This document shows, one piece after another, positions 1-12,178 of a stretch of 64,000 nucleotides of DNA. The translations under genes were made by a program, and so were the position numbers. The notes beneath the pieces were generated by a model. The model had not been told where the DNA came from. It did no database searches and was given only the letters and a program-made list of their open reading frames with translations. Source of the stretch: Helopsaltes ochotensis (Eukaryota > Chordata > Aves > Passeriformes > Locustellidae); NCBI GenBank assembly GCA_013400155.1, contig VXBM01000045.1, positions 621,122 through 685,121 on the forward strand, given 5' to 3'. Within the stretch, counting starts at the first letter, position 1. Every line of letters begins with the position of its first letter.

Positions 1-27
1 TCAACTTTGGCAAGGAGACCTTTGAAG
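1..27 (+). CDS. DUT: DUT coding exon, antepenultimate gene exon end (partial)
   Basis: This is the tail of an exon cut by the window start. In frame from base 3 it reads N-F-G-K-E-T-F-E plus the first base of a Val codon, then a GTAAGT donor at 28-33. Human DUT has a near-identical segment (FNFGKEKFEV, from memory). The exon ends in phase 1. Confidence 0.93.
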
Positions 28-1504
28 GTAAGTGTTAAGCCTGTCAGAGCCTATTTTCAGCCATCTGACCGAGAAGAAAAACTAATGTTTTCTTTAATAA
101 AAGTTTATGCAGAGCTAGAACTAGCTGGGAATATTTTTCTTCTCTCAGTTAACAAAGACATAGATACTTAATGTCCTGTCAAGGGAACATGAAAAGATTC
201 TACTCATAGCAAATCAAGCAGCATGCAAAAAAGCCACCCCCAAAACCACCACACCACCACAAAAGCAAACAAAAACATCCCTACTTAGCTAAGCTTTAGA
301 TTCACAAGCTGTACTGAAATGCAACTTTGTATTTAGTTACTACCTTTCTGTGAAAAAAATAATAGTAGCAGTATTTGAGAAAAAACTTCTCCAGAATCCT
401 GGGAAACATGAGAAATAGAGACATGATTTTCCCTTTATTACGCTGTCTTTCTGCAGAAAGTCAGTTTTAAGTTTCAGTGCCCAGTTACAGGGTATGTGCT
501 TTTGTGGCCTCTTCTGCATCCTCACATCACTAGCTGCTCGTTGAAGTTCTGGGAGCCAGATTGGTTACTAGTGAGAAGCTCTGTTTTCCTTTTATGAGTT
601 TGCCTTTTTCCCCCCAGATTCCTGGGTTTAAGTCAGAAATGGAGCTACATTATCCATACAGCTGTCTCTCCACCTCTGCAGTAGTGATGCATAACGAACT
701 TAAGGTGCCAGAGTATGGCAGCAGGAATGAATGGAAAGGCCTTGAGCTGCTACAGCTGCTGATGTTCACCTTAGAAGGACCAAACAAAAGTTTATCTTAA
801 CTTGTATTTTTCTGGGTCTGTTAACATCTGTTTAGCTAAGTTTCAAATAAGTGTTCTCACTTTTACTATAGTCTGATGTTCTTGAAAGGAGATTGTCTGA
901 AGTCTGTATTCATTGTTTGCTTTTCTGAAGGAACTAATAATATTTTAACTTCTCTGCAGTTAAAAAGGGGGATAGAATTGCCCAGCTCATCTGTGAACGC
1001 ATTTATTATCCTGAGCTAGAAGAAGTTGAAGTAAGTTGCCAAATGAAAATATTTCTGTTTTCTCAATGATTACTACTTTAAGATACTTGTATATAAGATG
1101 AAATTTATTATATAGATATATACTTGTCTGAAATTACTTTCAGTGGTAAAACTGCATAGCAGCAATGCTATCTGAATCAGTCTTGATTCTTTGTACATAC
1201 TGGCTTGGATTTTTTTCTCTTTTGGTAAGTTTTCAGAGTTTTTGGGAAACAGTTCAGTTTATACTAGAAATGGTTGTCTCATAAGCATTTCAGTTTGTAC
1301 AAAAGATATTCTAAAGTGTCTCACATACATTCTTTGGTTTCTTAATTGTAGCTCTTGTTACAAGTAAATGATAGAAAATAGCTCTTGTATAGAAGCAAAA
1401 GGCAAGTTAAGGCACTAAACCAGCTCATCATAATTGATGTCTTTCAGGCTCTGGATGATACAGAACGTGGTGAAGGTGGCTTTGGCTCTACTGGGAAGAA
1501 CTGA
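1..1504 (+). CDS. DUT: dUTPase (deoxyuridine triphosphate nucleotidohydrolase), 3' part of gene, three exons
   Basis: DUT hydrolyses dUTP to dUMP and pyrophosphate, keeping uracil out of DNA and supplying dUMP for thymidylate synthesis; the enzyme is a homotrimer in nucleus and mitochondria. Only the C-terminal coding part is here: exons at 1-27, 960-1030 and 1448-1504, joined in frame (N-F-G-K-E-T-F-E-V, then K-K-G-D-R-I-A-Q-L-I, then the G-E-G-G-F-G-S-T-G-K-N end). Motif 4 (GDRIAQL) and motif 5 (GxGGFGSTG, the mobile C-terminal arm that closes over the active site, its Phe stacking on uracil) are intact. Both donors are GTAAGT. The 5' exons, including catalytic motif 3, lie before the window. 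It is convergent with FBN1, as in human. The identification is near certain. Confidence 0.96.
960..1030 (+). CDS. DUT: DUT coding exon with motif 4
   Basis: The acceptor is TTCTCTGCAG at 950-959 and the donor GTAAGT starts at 1031. The exon completes a split Val codon and adds 23 codons, beginning K-K-G-D-R-I-A-Q-L-I-C-E-R. GDRIAQL is dUTPase motif 4, part of the phosphate and nucleotide pocket at the trimer interface. The end reads P-E-L-E-E-V-E. Confidence 0.96.
1448..1504 (+). CDS. DUT: DUT terminal coding exon with motif 5 and stop
   Basis: The acceptor is GTCTTTCAG at 1439-1447. Eighteen codons are followed by TGA (1502-1504). The protein ends A-L-D-D-T-E-R-G-E-G-G-F-G-S-T-G-K-N. The glycine-rich motif 5 and the terminal G-K-N are those of vertebrate DUT; human has GSGG where this copy has GEGG (from memory). 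Confidence 0.96.
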   Translation, partial: ALDDTERGEGGFGSTGKN

Positions 1505-1795
1505 AAATTATTTGAATATGCTTTCTATGGTTTTGTTTTGTTATACTATTTCTAAATTTTCATCTGAATTAGAAGTAGGATTTTTGGAGTACATAAAAAT
1601 ATTTCAAGTTTTATTGAGATTTCTCTCTGTCTATCCTCCAGTGAATTTGTCTGCATAGAGAGGAAATGTGCATGACTGGCTTGACTTACTAGCTGATGTA
1701 TTATTTTTTCTTTCAAGATGTTTGGTTCTCAGCAATAAGAATGCATTGTTAATGTGGCAATTATATTGTAATAAATGAAAAAATAACTTAACAAT
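1505..1795 (+). other. DUT: DUT 3' untranslated region
   Basis: About 290 bases lie between the TGA and the first good poly(A) signal. The region is AT-rich and has no further reading frame of interest. The 3' boundary is inferred from the AATAAA at 1770-1775 and the following T-rich stretch around 1793-1807; no transcript evidence is available. Confidence 0.7.
1770..1775 (+). terminator. DUT: DUT polyadenylation signal AATAAA
   Basis: A canonical AATAAA hexamer lies 266 bases after the DUT stop, followed 18-35 bases later by a U-rich stretch (about 1793-1807), the usual arrangement of a functional cleavage site. Confidence 0.75.
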
Positions 1796-4700
1796 TTTTT
1801 TTATTTTACTCACCTAAACTACAACAACCAATTGTTTCCTTGCTGGTTTTTGTTAGACGTGTGAAAGCTGTCTTCCACATGGCTCAGGATGTCATACTGA
1901 GAGCCTGTTTCATACAGCATCAGTGACAGTATCAATAGGACTTCCTACTCTGACCCCTAAATCAGAATAAGACAAAGATATTAATATTGCATCCTCTACA
2001 ACCTGTCCAAATACGTGTGTTTCTTTTCAAAGCTGAAGTTCTGACTTTGATCCTCAGCTGATCCTCAAGTGGCCAATTTTTCAGTTCTCTTATATGAAAT
2101 GAAAAAGCAATACAGCTTTTGAGTTAAATAACACAACTCATCCGGAAATAACTTCTATTAGTAAAGAAGAACTATGAAATGTGTTGTTGAAGTATTTGTT
2201 ACGAGTTATTAATATGTTACTGTATGGAAGAAAAATTCTGAATTATTGAAGCAGTGCACAGTTTGTTTTTTTAAGTTGACTTTTGTCTAGTTAACAGAGA
2301 ATTCTTTTGGAATCTGTCCTAAACCTGATCCAATAGGCGTGTGGAATTTCTCAAATGACTCTCTAACTTTTAGGTGAAAGAACATGCAGAGAAGAGAAGA
2401 AACAAAAAAGGAAAGTGACTGTTTTTCCACTTCACATAAAAGAATTAGAAAAGGCTCTGAAGCTCTCAAACACTTTTTTCCGGCATAAGATTTTCTTATC
2501 TGGGAGATCAGAGGTAGGAATTAACTGTGCTTTAAGTTTAGCAGTGGAAAGGTGTACCCTTTTAGGCTGATGTTCATACTGTTCTTCTGCTTGGTAGTTT
2601 CAGCTCAGGATAATCCTATAGGTATTATATGATGCATGTTCTTGTCTAGGACTATTTTTAGTGAGGTAGGCCCAAAACACTACACATTTTATACATTTTA
2701 TCCTGCCTGGCCCTGCAAGGAGCTAGAGAATAAAGAGCAGTGTGACAGGATTCACATCCCTTCAGCCGTGGGATAGGCATTACACTGGCTTGGCAGTGCT
2801 GAAACAAGAAGTAGATTCATCTTTGTCTAGGGCAGAGGCCTTTTCTTCTAAGTGCATGATATGCTGATCAGTTGTGTTGCTGTTGTTGGTCCTTACCCCT
2901 CATCAAAACGCTGTATTTGCATCTTGGGGTCTGGCAAGAGAGAGGGAACTGGGAAACAATCTCAACATTGCTTTATCTGAGACCTACCTACGTTACCCAA
3001 CAGTGTGCACAGGGCTGTCTTCTATGCCTGCCACTGGGCTGTGATCCCCAGGGCTCACTGCAGGTATGAGACTGAAGAGATGTAAAGCTATTTCCAAAGT
3101 AACAAAACAAGTAAAAAAAAAACTAAAAAAACCCCCACTTTAACTAAAAATTACATTGGGCTGTTCTCCACTATCACTGACCAGATCCAGGCAAAGCTAC
3201 TCTTTAATTCAACTACTCTCATCTGCAAAAGGAGTTACCTAAACCTTGAAGAACAATCTTATGGAACATTCTCTGTCAATGAAACGTGAAGATTTTATAA
3301 ATGAAAAGTAATTTGTTGGGAATTCTTACCTACAGCAGAAAAGAGCATTTTCCTGCAAGGAAAGGAAAAAGACATTACTGACTAACAATCTGCTTCCTTT
3401 TTTTTAGAAAGGGATTTGACTCATTACAGGGATAGAAAAAAATCTGGCCTTCCACCTCACGTGAATTAGGAAGAAAGTTGAGATACTTGGCCCCAGATTC
3501 ACCTCCATGGTTTGAGTTCTATTTTGACATCTGAGAGGGTTCTGGTTTTTGATTTCAGCTGCAATATTTATAACCTCTATGTCCTTAGAAACGCAGAGGA
3601 TCATAAGCTGATGAGGGTTTTGAAGAAACATGGGATTCCTATACAGTTCCTACCACTCCACGTTTGGAGAAAAATCTTAGAACAAAAATTATGGCAATAA
3701 TACCACTGCTACCATTGATCTTTAGTTCTTTCTTTCCCTCGGAGTGTTAACCTGGTGTTTAGTAGTTGAGAATTTAGGCACAGCTTCCTCAGCTCAGCTA
3801 CTGTTATATTATTCTATGGCATGTTAGGAATTTTTTTAATCTATGTAATGTTTTCTGGATCAGCCACTAGATGGCACTTAAAGTTTGCTTTCTTTTCCAC
3901 CTCTTTTTCAGAGGTATTTTTCAAAGATCTGTTCCTCTATAATTAAGAGTTGATGACTCCCACTGGGACTATGTTGGTGGAAAGCAAGATGCAATATTTG
4001 AGTGAAAGCAGGCAAAAGTATAACCATTAAAGGGGGAACAATGACTATAATTTAAATAAGATTTGGGTGGTTGCAGTGTTTGCATAATCCCTCCTGGCAT
4101 GCAAGAGCAGTGGAGAAGCCTGTGGCTTTTCTCTCCTGCTGCGTTTCAACAAAAATGGAAAATTGTAATGAACAGCAACATTTTTCCTATCTTTCGTATT
4201 CACTGTCTTCTTACTCTCTTCCTCCATTCCTTTAAGTGGAATGCAGTCTACTTAAGGATTGCGTTGTAATGGAAGTACTTTATAGCCGGGTAACCTCTGC
4301 ATTGGATTTTCCAAATCAGATGCCTCTGGCTGCAAGTTCAGGATATAAATTAAAACTTATTTACTACATGTTAACTCATAAGGGTGGGTGATATATAGTA
4401 ACCTGAATCATGTAAATTAAGGTTCCCTAATTTCTCTATTAGTTGCTACTCCTGTAATAACAGTTTGGAGCTCTTGTATTTTTCTTCCTCCTCACCTTTT
4501 AATTTTTTTTAAATTATTTTTGGTTAAATAACTATCATTGTATTTTGGCTTAAAGATGGTTAAGTAAGTTTTGGTATTAAGTAAACTTCTATGACCCTGC
4601 CTATTTCCTGTCCTGTCAAACCTTTCCTTGTAAGAATAACAGTGTCCCTTTATTTGGTGGAGTGTAGCCTGATGTTTTTGGCAGGCCCAACATTTTTGAC

Positions 4701-5307
4701 TTGCATAAATTTGTGACCTCAAGTGCAAGAAGAGTGAATGCTTGCTTCAGTACCTCATGGTTTCTGCCTAAAAAGAAAAGTGTCCACATTGCTAACCATT
4801 ACAATTTCTGAAGGAAAATTATCAGCACACTTATTCCACCTGAATGCACATGACTGCACTTCGAAAGAAAAGAACCAGAAATAAAAATAAGTATTTTGCG
4901 CCTAGTTACGTAAGTTACCGAAAGCCTGCAAATATAGGGCAGACTGTACTGCCTTCCTGGTTTCTGGAATTGGCACACATGGCACTTCCCTCACTCACAG
5001 CTATTTGGCAGTCTCTACCTCAGTAAGGATGTGATTCTGCAAAGTGTAAATTCGAGTCTGCTGCTGGGCAGGGAATGTCATTGCATGGTTAAAGGTTGCA
5101 GGATCAGGTCTGAAGTGAATTTACGTAATTATTTTCCTAAACTTTCCCTCCATTAACTGTGTGGTTACTTAGCTCTTTACCACTGAAGTGATGCTTTTCC
5201 CCTACTCGGAACACAGCAAGAAAGCCTTTTACCCTGCCAAGTCTGAAAAAGTGACAGATTAATTTTATAATTTGAGAGCTCATCCCGAAAGTAGCTACCG
5301 TATTTTA

Positions 5308-5339
5308 ACACATAAAGTATGTTTAAATACTTTATGTGT
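5308..5339. repeat. Perfect palindrome, 13-bp arms and 6-base loop
   Basis: The left arm ACACATAAAGTAT (5308-5320) is the exact reverse complement of the right arm ATACTTTATGTGT (5327-5339), with the loop GTTTAA between them. It could form a hairpin or cruciform, or be the remnant of a short inverted-repeat element. No target-site duplication is obvious at its edges. Confidence 0.85.
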
Positions 5340-7028
5340 ATGCCTACTTACTTGTTTCCCCTTAGATTTTGATGGGGGATTTTTCATTGTCACAAAAATT
5401 TTATATTAACCTTAGGCATTTTAGAGAAAGTTTCTATATTATAATTTGTAACAAATAAGTTTTGTATTAATACTGCTCATAGCCTTGAACTGAAGAAAGT
5501 TATCTTTTGTCTACTAGTGATTGTAGCAAAGGAATTCGTTTGCTTTCATTTCGTAAAAGGAAAAAGGAAAAGCAAATAGACATGAATGTAGCATCTTTGG
5601 CCAGATTCTTTTAACATGAGTACTTTTGTGGTTTATGGATTCCTACTCTGAAAGGTTCTCTCCAAGTGTCCAAGACAAAATAACTATGTGTCCTAGTTGG
5701 AAGGAAACATCTTTCCTGTGCAGCTAAATTAATTGTGCCACATCTGGCAAGCACAGTAATTACCCAGTGCTGTCTTACTAACACTCCTCAGTCCTGATGA
5801 CAGCCTTCCCACCTGCTTAGCTTACACTCTGTTCACTGCCAAATTCCAGGCACCCTTCTCCTTGGGGTGCAGGACAGCATTAAGGCATCACTTGTCAGGT
5901 TTTCACAGCAGCAAACACAAAAACACCAGTCCCACTGTCCTATGCTCCCACGTTGGAGTTACTGCTGGCAGCAAGCCGAGCTGATCAGCATTACAGGTAA
6001 TTCAAGCCATTTAAATTCTGCTAGAGTATTTTCCTTCATCCTATCTATGATGCTGTATCTTAGCAACATATATAGGCTAGAGCAGTCAAAGAAAAGGAGG
6101 TGTTTTGTTAGAGGAGAAATTATATTTCAGTCCTGTTCTTACCTTTTTTCTCAACTTACATTTAAGTCATTAGTAACGTGAGAAAACTGAAAAAGGAGCT
6201 GCAAAAATGACAGGAAATCATGGATTCAGCAACAGAGAACTCACTGCTCTCCCTGGACATGAGGAGGAGGCGACTGAGAGCTCCACTCATCTTGGTGAGG
6301 GTTATTTTGTTTGGGATGGGATTTTTACTTTGGTTAGTTGGGTTTTAGTACTAATCATATCAATTAAGCTACTAAAAGTTCTCCAGGAAAAACTGGATAA
6401 AACTCACTGCCTGGAAGACTGCTACCAGATGTAACACCAAACTGCTGCACCAGGGAGGCAGCAAGGTACTGGGTTTTTTTGTTGAAAATCATTCCTTATT
6501 GTACACTTTGTTATCAGTTTCTAGCCAAGAAAGGCTTTAAGAGTGGCTTTAAAGAGGGCCTCATATTTCTGGAAGCCTGACAGATGTTGTGTCCCGCCCT
6601 AGGTCACCTGCAAAGAGCCCCCAGACTGCTGTTCATAACTTTCCCAAAAGGCAGCTGAGTAGGACTGACTAATAGTCAAAACAGGCAAGCTTTCAGTATT
6701 GTATCTTGAGCAGGCTGGAGGTCTGCTGTGTGGGAGAAAGAAGCCTCTGTTTGCATTTACTTTTTATTTGGATGACCTTTGAGATGCTTAGCATTTATGA
6801 GACAGCCTGGACTGAGCAGAAAAACACAGCCCAGGCACTTCCAGGTAGTTTGGATCCTACCACAGGATTTTTAATTTTTCAATTCTGTCTGTTCCTGGCC
6901 ACCTGCTTGCCAACAGAACCTGCCTATTTATTTTTAAGTCATTATTTTCTGCTAATAAAGTTGATTTTAAAACTGAGAGAACCTAAACTAATAACAATAA
7001 TAGCAAATTGGACTCTAACTCTGTTACA

Positions 7029-7049
7029 CCCCCCCACCCCCACCCCCCC
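7029..7049. repeat. C-rich tract (G-quadruplex candidate on minus strand)
   Basis: Runs of seven, five and seven C are separated by single A bases. On the minus strand this gives G7-T-G5-T-G7, enough for four GGG runs with very short loops. Confidence 0.8.
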
Positions 7050-9134
7050 GAAGTTTGCTATTCAAATGTACAGAACTACAAACCACATCCAAGGCATGGC
7101 TGGATATCTATTACAGCATGCAAATGATCACTGAGTCCAGGGCTGCATACAAGCTAAATGAAAAATTATTACTCATTTGCAATTATTCCAGGAAATCTTG
7201 AGTAGCTGCCAAAATAATAGAACAGCTGGATGAGAAGAGGGATAGGATTAGTTCAAGCTGGCACTCAGGCTAAAGAAACTCATGCAAAGTCACAACCATG
7301 GGTGTCTGGAAGATTCAGCTTTATCCCACTGTGGAGCTGGTGCACAACGTGCATTGTTACATGCTGAATTACTCCTCCAGTCTCCATTGGAGAACACCAA
7401 GTGCCTCTAGAGCCACAGATGAGCAAAAACAGCCCCACATCAAAATCGGAACTGTGATGGGTTTGTTAATCAAGACACTGTTGCTGATGCTAACCCAGGT
7501 TAGAAATTATATAAGTGGAGTTTATTACAAATACTGTGACTGCACAAATAGAGTAGAGGAGAAAGCTAAGACTTAAGTCATATCTTATGATGCCTTAGGA
7601 TCTCCCTGGATAAATCCTTTTCTCCTCATGCCTTTGCTCATGGATCTTTACTTTCTGGACTACCAAACTTTTATCTCTAGGTGTGCTATCAGCTAGTAGG
7701 TGATGGTAGGAGTGATTAAATAGGAGGTTGAAAAATTCATGTGAAACTTGCTCACTTCTAATGAACGATAGAGAAATAATTTGAGCTGTATTTAACTGGT
7801 ACAAAATAAAAGTGCTTGTAAGTTAAGCATTAGAAACAAAATTACACCTAAGCTCCTGGCTTAGCACTATAAAACACATGCCAACAGTCCAGGGAAAACT
7901 CTTTTCTTGAACTCCATCATAATTCTGTTAAGTTGCCGCTTCTGCTGATAAAAGTGCATTCCGTGGTCTCACTGTCTGTGCATATTCCTAAAGTCTGGTG
8001 CTGTTGCTGGCAAAGCTTTATTATATTCCTACATTACATAGAACACTGTGCAAATGCTAAACAAAAGAAAATTACATCCAACTGCTAACAAAGACATGTT
8101 TGGTATTCAGATTTCCCCCCTTTCCCATAGCCAAAGTGGCAGTCAGACAAAGGCTTCCTCTGAATCCTTACTCATTGTGTGAAGCACAATTCAAACAATC
8201 ACCAAATGGTATTAATCACGGCCATCCATAGTTCTATAACTGATATCTTTAAAGTTATCCTGCATGGTAAATATAATTTTCAGCAGCTGAGGACTATGAA
8301 ACCGATACAGCCCTTATCAGAATGCTAAGGGTATTGGCATTGCTTTAAAACTATCTCCATACTCAATTAAACAGTTTCTATGCACAGACATCTTAAAGAA
8401 AACTCAGAGGATTGCATGTTTTAATAGCTATGGAAGTATCCCTCTGAAAAAAATATTTGTGTTCATGTTTATTAATGCCCAATACTCAAGGTCAAAAAGA
8501 ACATTCATATATTTGGCCAGAAGCATTGCTTTGCAAGAGATCAAGATGTCAGAAAGTTATACTTGATCAACAGTAGGTGCCCAAGGGATTTGCATGGAAA
8601 CATTTGGAAGTATTAAATCAATAGCTGTCAAGATTCCTCTATCTATAAATGCAGTTGGTTTTAGTAAGCATGTGTTGAGTGGTTTTAATTCACCTAAGGA
8701 AAATATGTTGGAATTACAGGTTTTTTTGTGTTTCTGGGACATGAGCTCAAAAACTGCCAAAGAACTTTGACACAATTAAAAGGAGTGAGAGTCAGACAGA
8801 CAATTCAAACACTAGTCAGGGCAAATTTTGAATGTTTGCCAAGTGAGATGTAATGGATCAGGGTCCTTGCACTATTTATTACTGAGAGATGACAAAAGTC
8901 TGTCTAAGGAATAATTACCAAAAGAGACAGCTGTGGGGTGGGACACACCATTAGCCTCATATGATCTGCATACAAGAAGTCATTAATATAGAATTACATC
9001 TGAGATACAGTATAAGACTGAGGGACGTTCTCTCAGAGTTCCTTTTCTCCATTAAAATGGAACATAGAATGCTTCTATTATTCCAGGGGCTTGAAGTTAT
9101 TCCTAAGGGCAAGAGCTAGTCAGCTATGTCATAC

Positions 9135-9278
9135 TCTCCCCAGGGATGCTGTGGAAACCCCTCTGGCTTGATGCAAAGAAAGGAAAAAGCACAGCAGAGA
9201 ACAGCCCAGCATTGGGTGGTAGGTTGAGTAGATGACCTGACAGGTCTTTTCCATCTATAGTTTTCTTCTGTGGCTTCA
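9135..9278 (+). mobile_element. Decayed CR1 LINE 3' fragment
   Basis: The stretch carries recognisable CR1 3'-end wording: a CCCAGGGATGCTGTGGA-like block followed about 90 bases later by TAGATGACCT, then a degraded copy of the AGGTC(C)CTTCCA box and a TTCT(A/G)TG-like tail. The order of blocks places the element on the plus strand. It is diverged, so the limits are approximate. Confidence 0.6.
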
Positions 9279-12046
9279 ATACTGAAGGCCCTGTGAACAT
9301 CCACAGTACTCCTGCTTTCCTGGAGGCCTTAATAAAGATCTGGTTTTGAACTCAGAAATACAACTAATACCACTATTATCCTAGTATGGGCCGAGAGGCA
9401 ACAAGAATGCCAGTGGGAATGTGCCCCATCATGCTAGTTGGGTTTACTCTGGCCTTTAACACCAGGATCCCCTGAAGAACTTGCATCAATACATTCTAAT
9501 TGTAATGGTTGCCAGCATGCTGCTTACTTCAATGCAGAAAAACCCTGGTGCATGACCAGTTATTGTACTGTTCACCCAAGACAGTATGTGGATTTATAAG
9601 CTCACATGTCCGGCCTGGTCCCGAGACTTTGGTTCATTAGGAGATGCAGAAACTAATCTAGATATCCTTGCTAGCCACAAACATGTCAGTATTTCTTCTC
9701 TGCTCTTCACCTACTCTGTGCCTGCCAGAAGTCTCTTCTCTATAACACATCCATTTGTAAAGTTGGTACAAGCTCACAAAAGCCTCTTTGTCAGGTTACT
9801 CATCAGTCCAAAGACCAGACTTTCTACTTTACCACTTTTTATTTTGCCACTGGAATTACTTAAGGGGCAAACACAGTTCCAGGTCTATCTCAAAGTACAG
9901 CAGGAAGATTCACAATTTCTCGTCACCCAAAACTTGATCACTTGCTTCTCCACAGCAGATACACCATAAGCCCCTAGGGCAGAACCAGTTTGTGAGCAGT
10001 TTCTGTTGGTCCCTGGAGCTGAGTTCCTCAGCCAGCAGTCAGAGTTCCAAGTTTGCAAAGCTGAAAGGTATTTTGCCAATACATTAACTAGATGAAATAT
10101 GGTAGCATGTAGCCTACAGCAACCCAGATCTGAATCTAGAAATCTGGCCTTTGGAGGACTGGTGGTCCAGGGGAATATTCTGACTCAGCTGGAGCAACTT
10201 CTCAGATCTGAAGGAAACTTTGCCCAGTGGGAACTCACAGCAGGTCACAGCTCAGTTTCTCATGAGATTGCCCACATCTGTTCTCTTTTATGCAAGAGAA
10301 ACACTTCATCAGGGCCCTATGAAACCTTCTGTTGGGCAATACTGGGCACTCCTGGTTTCATCAAAAGATGAATCAGTGGGTTCCATTATTGCTTCATACC
10401 TCAACAGTAAAGTTTTGGGTGGGTTCTTGGACAAGAATCTTGGCTCTGAGAGACATGTTGTATATGGTAGCCTTGGACACAACCATACAGTAATTCAAAC
10501 GCTTCTTACAAAGCACATGTGTTTACTTACATCAATAAGCATAAAATGAAAGCCAACACTTTTGCTATTGTATAAAATAGAACACCTCAACACTAATATA
10601 CGTCTTGGAATTCAGGGGCACCTACACAAACAAACGTACCCCTGCTATGTGACTTAGGAAAATATCTTAAAATCCAGACCTTTCCATGTGCTGCAGAATG
10701 GCCCTGTGGAAAAAGCTCCTCCGGAATTGAAAGCTGACTGTAGGAGTCCACCATAGGCCAGTATCCCTGATATTCAGTGAATCATACTGCACACATATGG
10801 AAGGCAGAACAGAATCTGGCACTTAGCAACATTGAAGTTGCTCTTTTTAAAGGCCATGTTGGTATCTTTTTGAATGTTTCTTATGAATTTAGCAGTTTAT
10901 TTCTTGGCTCTATCACAATCCTGTTTACTCTCCAGAGTAAATTTGAAACCTGAATGCAGCAGCATTCTGTTACCAATCAGTCTCTCACTACGGAGAAAAG
11001 TTCTTGATGCTGAAATAGGTTTTTTTGTTCCCATTCTTACCTTAATGTAATATTGCTGCTATGTTTTGTGCTCCAGAAAGCACCAAAGACTGTGGCTTCG
11101 CAGCTCTCCCTTTCCGCTAAATGTCTCACACAGATGACACACCCTAGCAGCGCTGGGCCTGAGCTTGGGAACATCTGCCTGTTCCAAACCCCAGAGTTCC
11201 CACATAAACTACATAATTCGCTGCTATCGAGTTACTGGGCTAGCCACAAATTGACTAATGCAATAGTCATCAAGGATCAGGAGGTTGGAGCATGAGTGCT
11301 TAAATTTCAGGGAAGGGTGATTTGTCCTTTAGTATCATGAATGCTTTATCAACACACAAAGGAGAAAAATTCCCCATCTGCCAGCCATAAACAGTACAAA
11401 AAAGAAAGGGACTCTACATATAACCTTTCATTTGCAGTGATGCACCCTAGACAGGGCCATCCAAAATCTCCAGAGATGTTTGTACCAGGGGTGCTTCCCC
11501 AGCTGTGGGGAAAGGCCAAGGACAGGAGAGCAGCTGGGCCTTGGCATGGCAGAGCTTTGCTTGCCCTACTGTGACTGAGAAGTATCATCTTCAGAATGGA
11601 TATCACTCCTTCTCCTTTAGTTTTCAGCATACAAACTAAACAACAGCAGTCAAGAGCAATTCCTTTTCCCCCACATACCTCACTGATAAAATAAAACTTA
11701 CCTGAGAAATCCTTTTAGTCTTAGAAAACTAAATTAGTCTTTTTCTAAGCTGGAAGGACCTTCTGAGCTGCTCCTTAAGCTTCACATGACTCTTTGGCTA
11801 CTTCTCATAGTCTTTTAGCAACCAAACCAGCCCATAACCCACAAAGAGAGACTGTGCTTCATCTATAACAACAGGTTAGATTAGAGGAAAACAGAATTTA
11901 CGACTTCAGTAGTTTAAAATCCTGAACACACTGATCATGGTCTCTTCACCAACTCAGCAATGCTACAAACTCAGGAAGCAGGGGAGTGAGAACAGGTTGG
12001 CTGCAGCTGTTTGCACCAGCCAGTCTCCTACCTTTAATTGCCATGT
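9279..12046. other. Intergenic stretch without recognised gene
   Basis: Nothing I can name lies here. The longest reading frames (for example 9586-9969 and 10220-10549, plus strand) show no domain, no start context of note and no conserved splice structure. Confidence 0.55.
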
Positions 12047-12178
12047 CACAGAATCACAGAATGCTTTGGGTTAGAAAGAACCTAAAGATTACCTAGTTCA
12101 AACCCCCTGCCGTGGGCAAAGACACCTTCCACTAGACCAGGTTGTTCAGTGCCCTATCGAAAACTCCTCTGGGCAATG
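12047..12178 (-). mobile_element. CR1 LINE 3' fragment (avian type)
   Basis: The plus strand reads CACAGAATCACAGAATG, then TTTGGGTTAGAA, CCTAAAGATTACCTAGTTCAAA, CCCCCTGCC, GACACCTTCCACTAGACCAG and GTTGTTCAG. This is the reverse complement of the CR1 3' end, whose tail is a short TTCTATGA/TTCTGTGA-type repeat. The element therefore lies on the minus strand and is 5'-truncated, as is usual for CR1. Moderate divergence suggests a bird-lineage insertion. Confidence 0.92.

Larger units (their letters stand above)
1796..9134. other. DUT-FBN1 intergenic region, proximal part
   Basis: I see no gene in this stretch. It is AT-rich with stop codons in all frames and only short ORFs without recognisable domains or conserved splice-bounded exons. 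Notable local structures are the palindrome at 5308-5339 and the C-rich tract at 7029-7049. A reading frame at 6207-6434 with a hydrophobic segment has no family resemblance that I recognise. Confidence 0.6.

Noticed and set aside
1434..1658. 74-codon plus-strand frame overlapping the last DUT exon
   Set aside because: It is the wrong frame of the DUT terminal exon and its 3'UTR.
5867..6181. 104-codon plus-strand frame just upstream of the previous one
   Set aside because: No domain, no conserved pattern, no exon boundary signals; length is within chance for the interval.
6207..6434. 75-codon plus-strand frame with a hydrophobic, membrane-like segment
   Set aside because: It has no recognisable family, no splice or promoter context, and lies in AT-rich intergenic DNA where a hydrophobic stretch arises easily from T-rich codons.
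6706..7134. 142-codon plus-strand frame ending across the C-rich tract
   Set aside because: The translation is driven by low-complexity Pro/Thr from the C tract and leucine-rich T-rich codons; no family resemblance.
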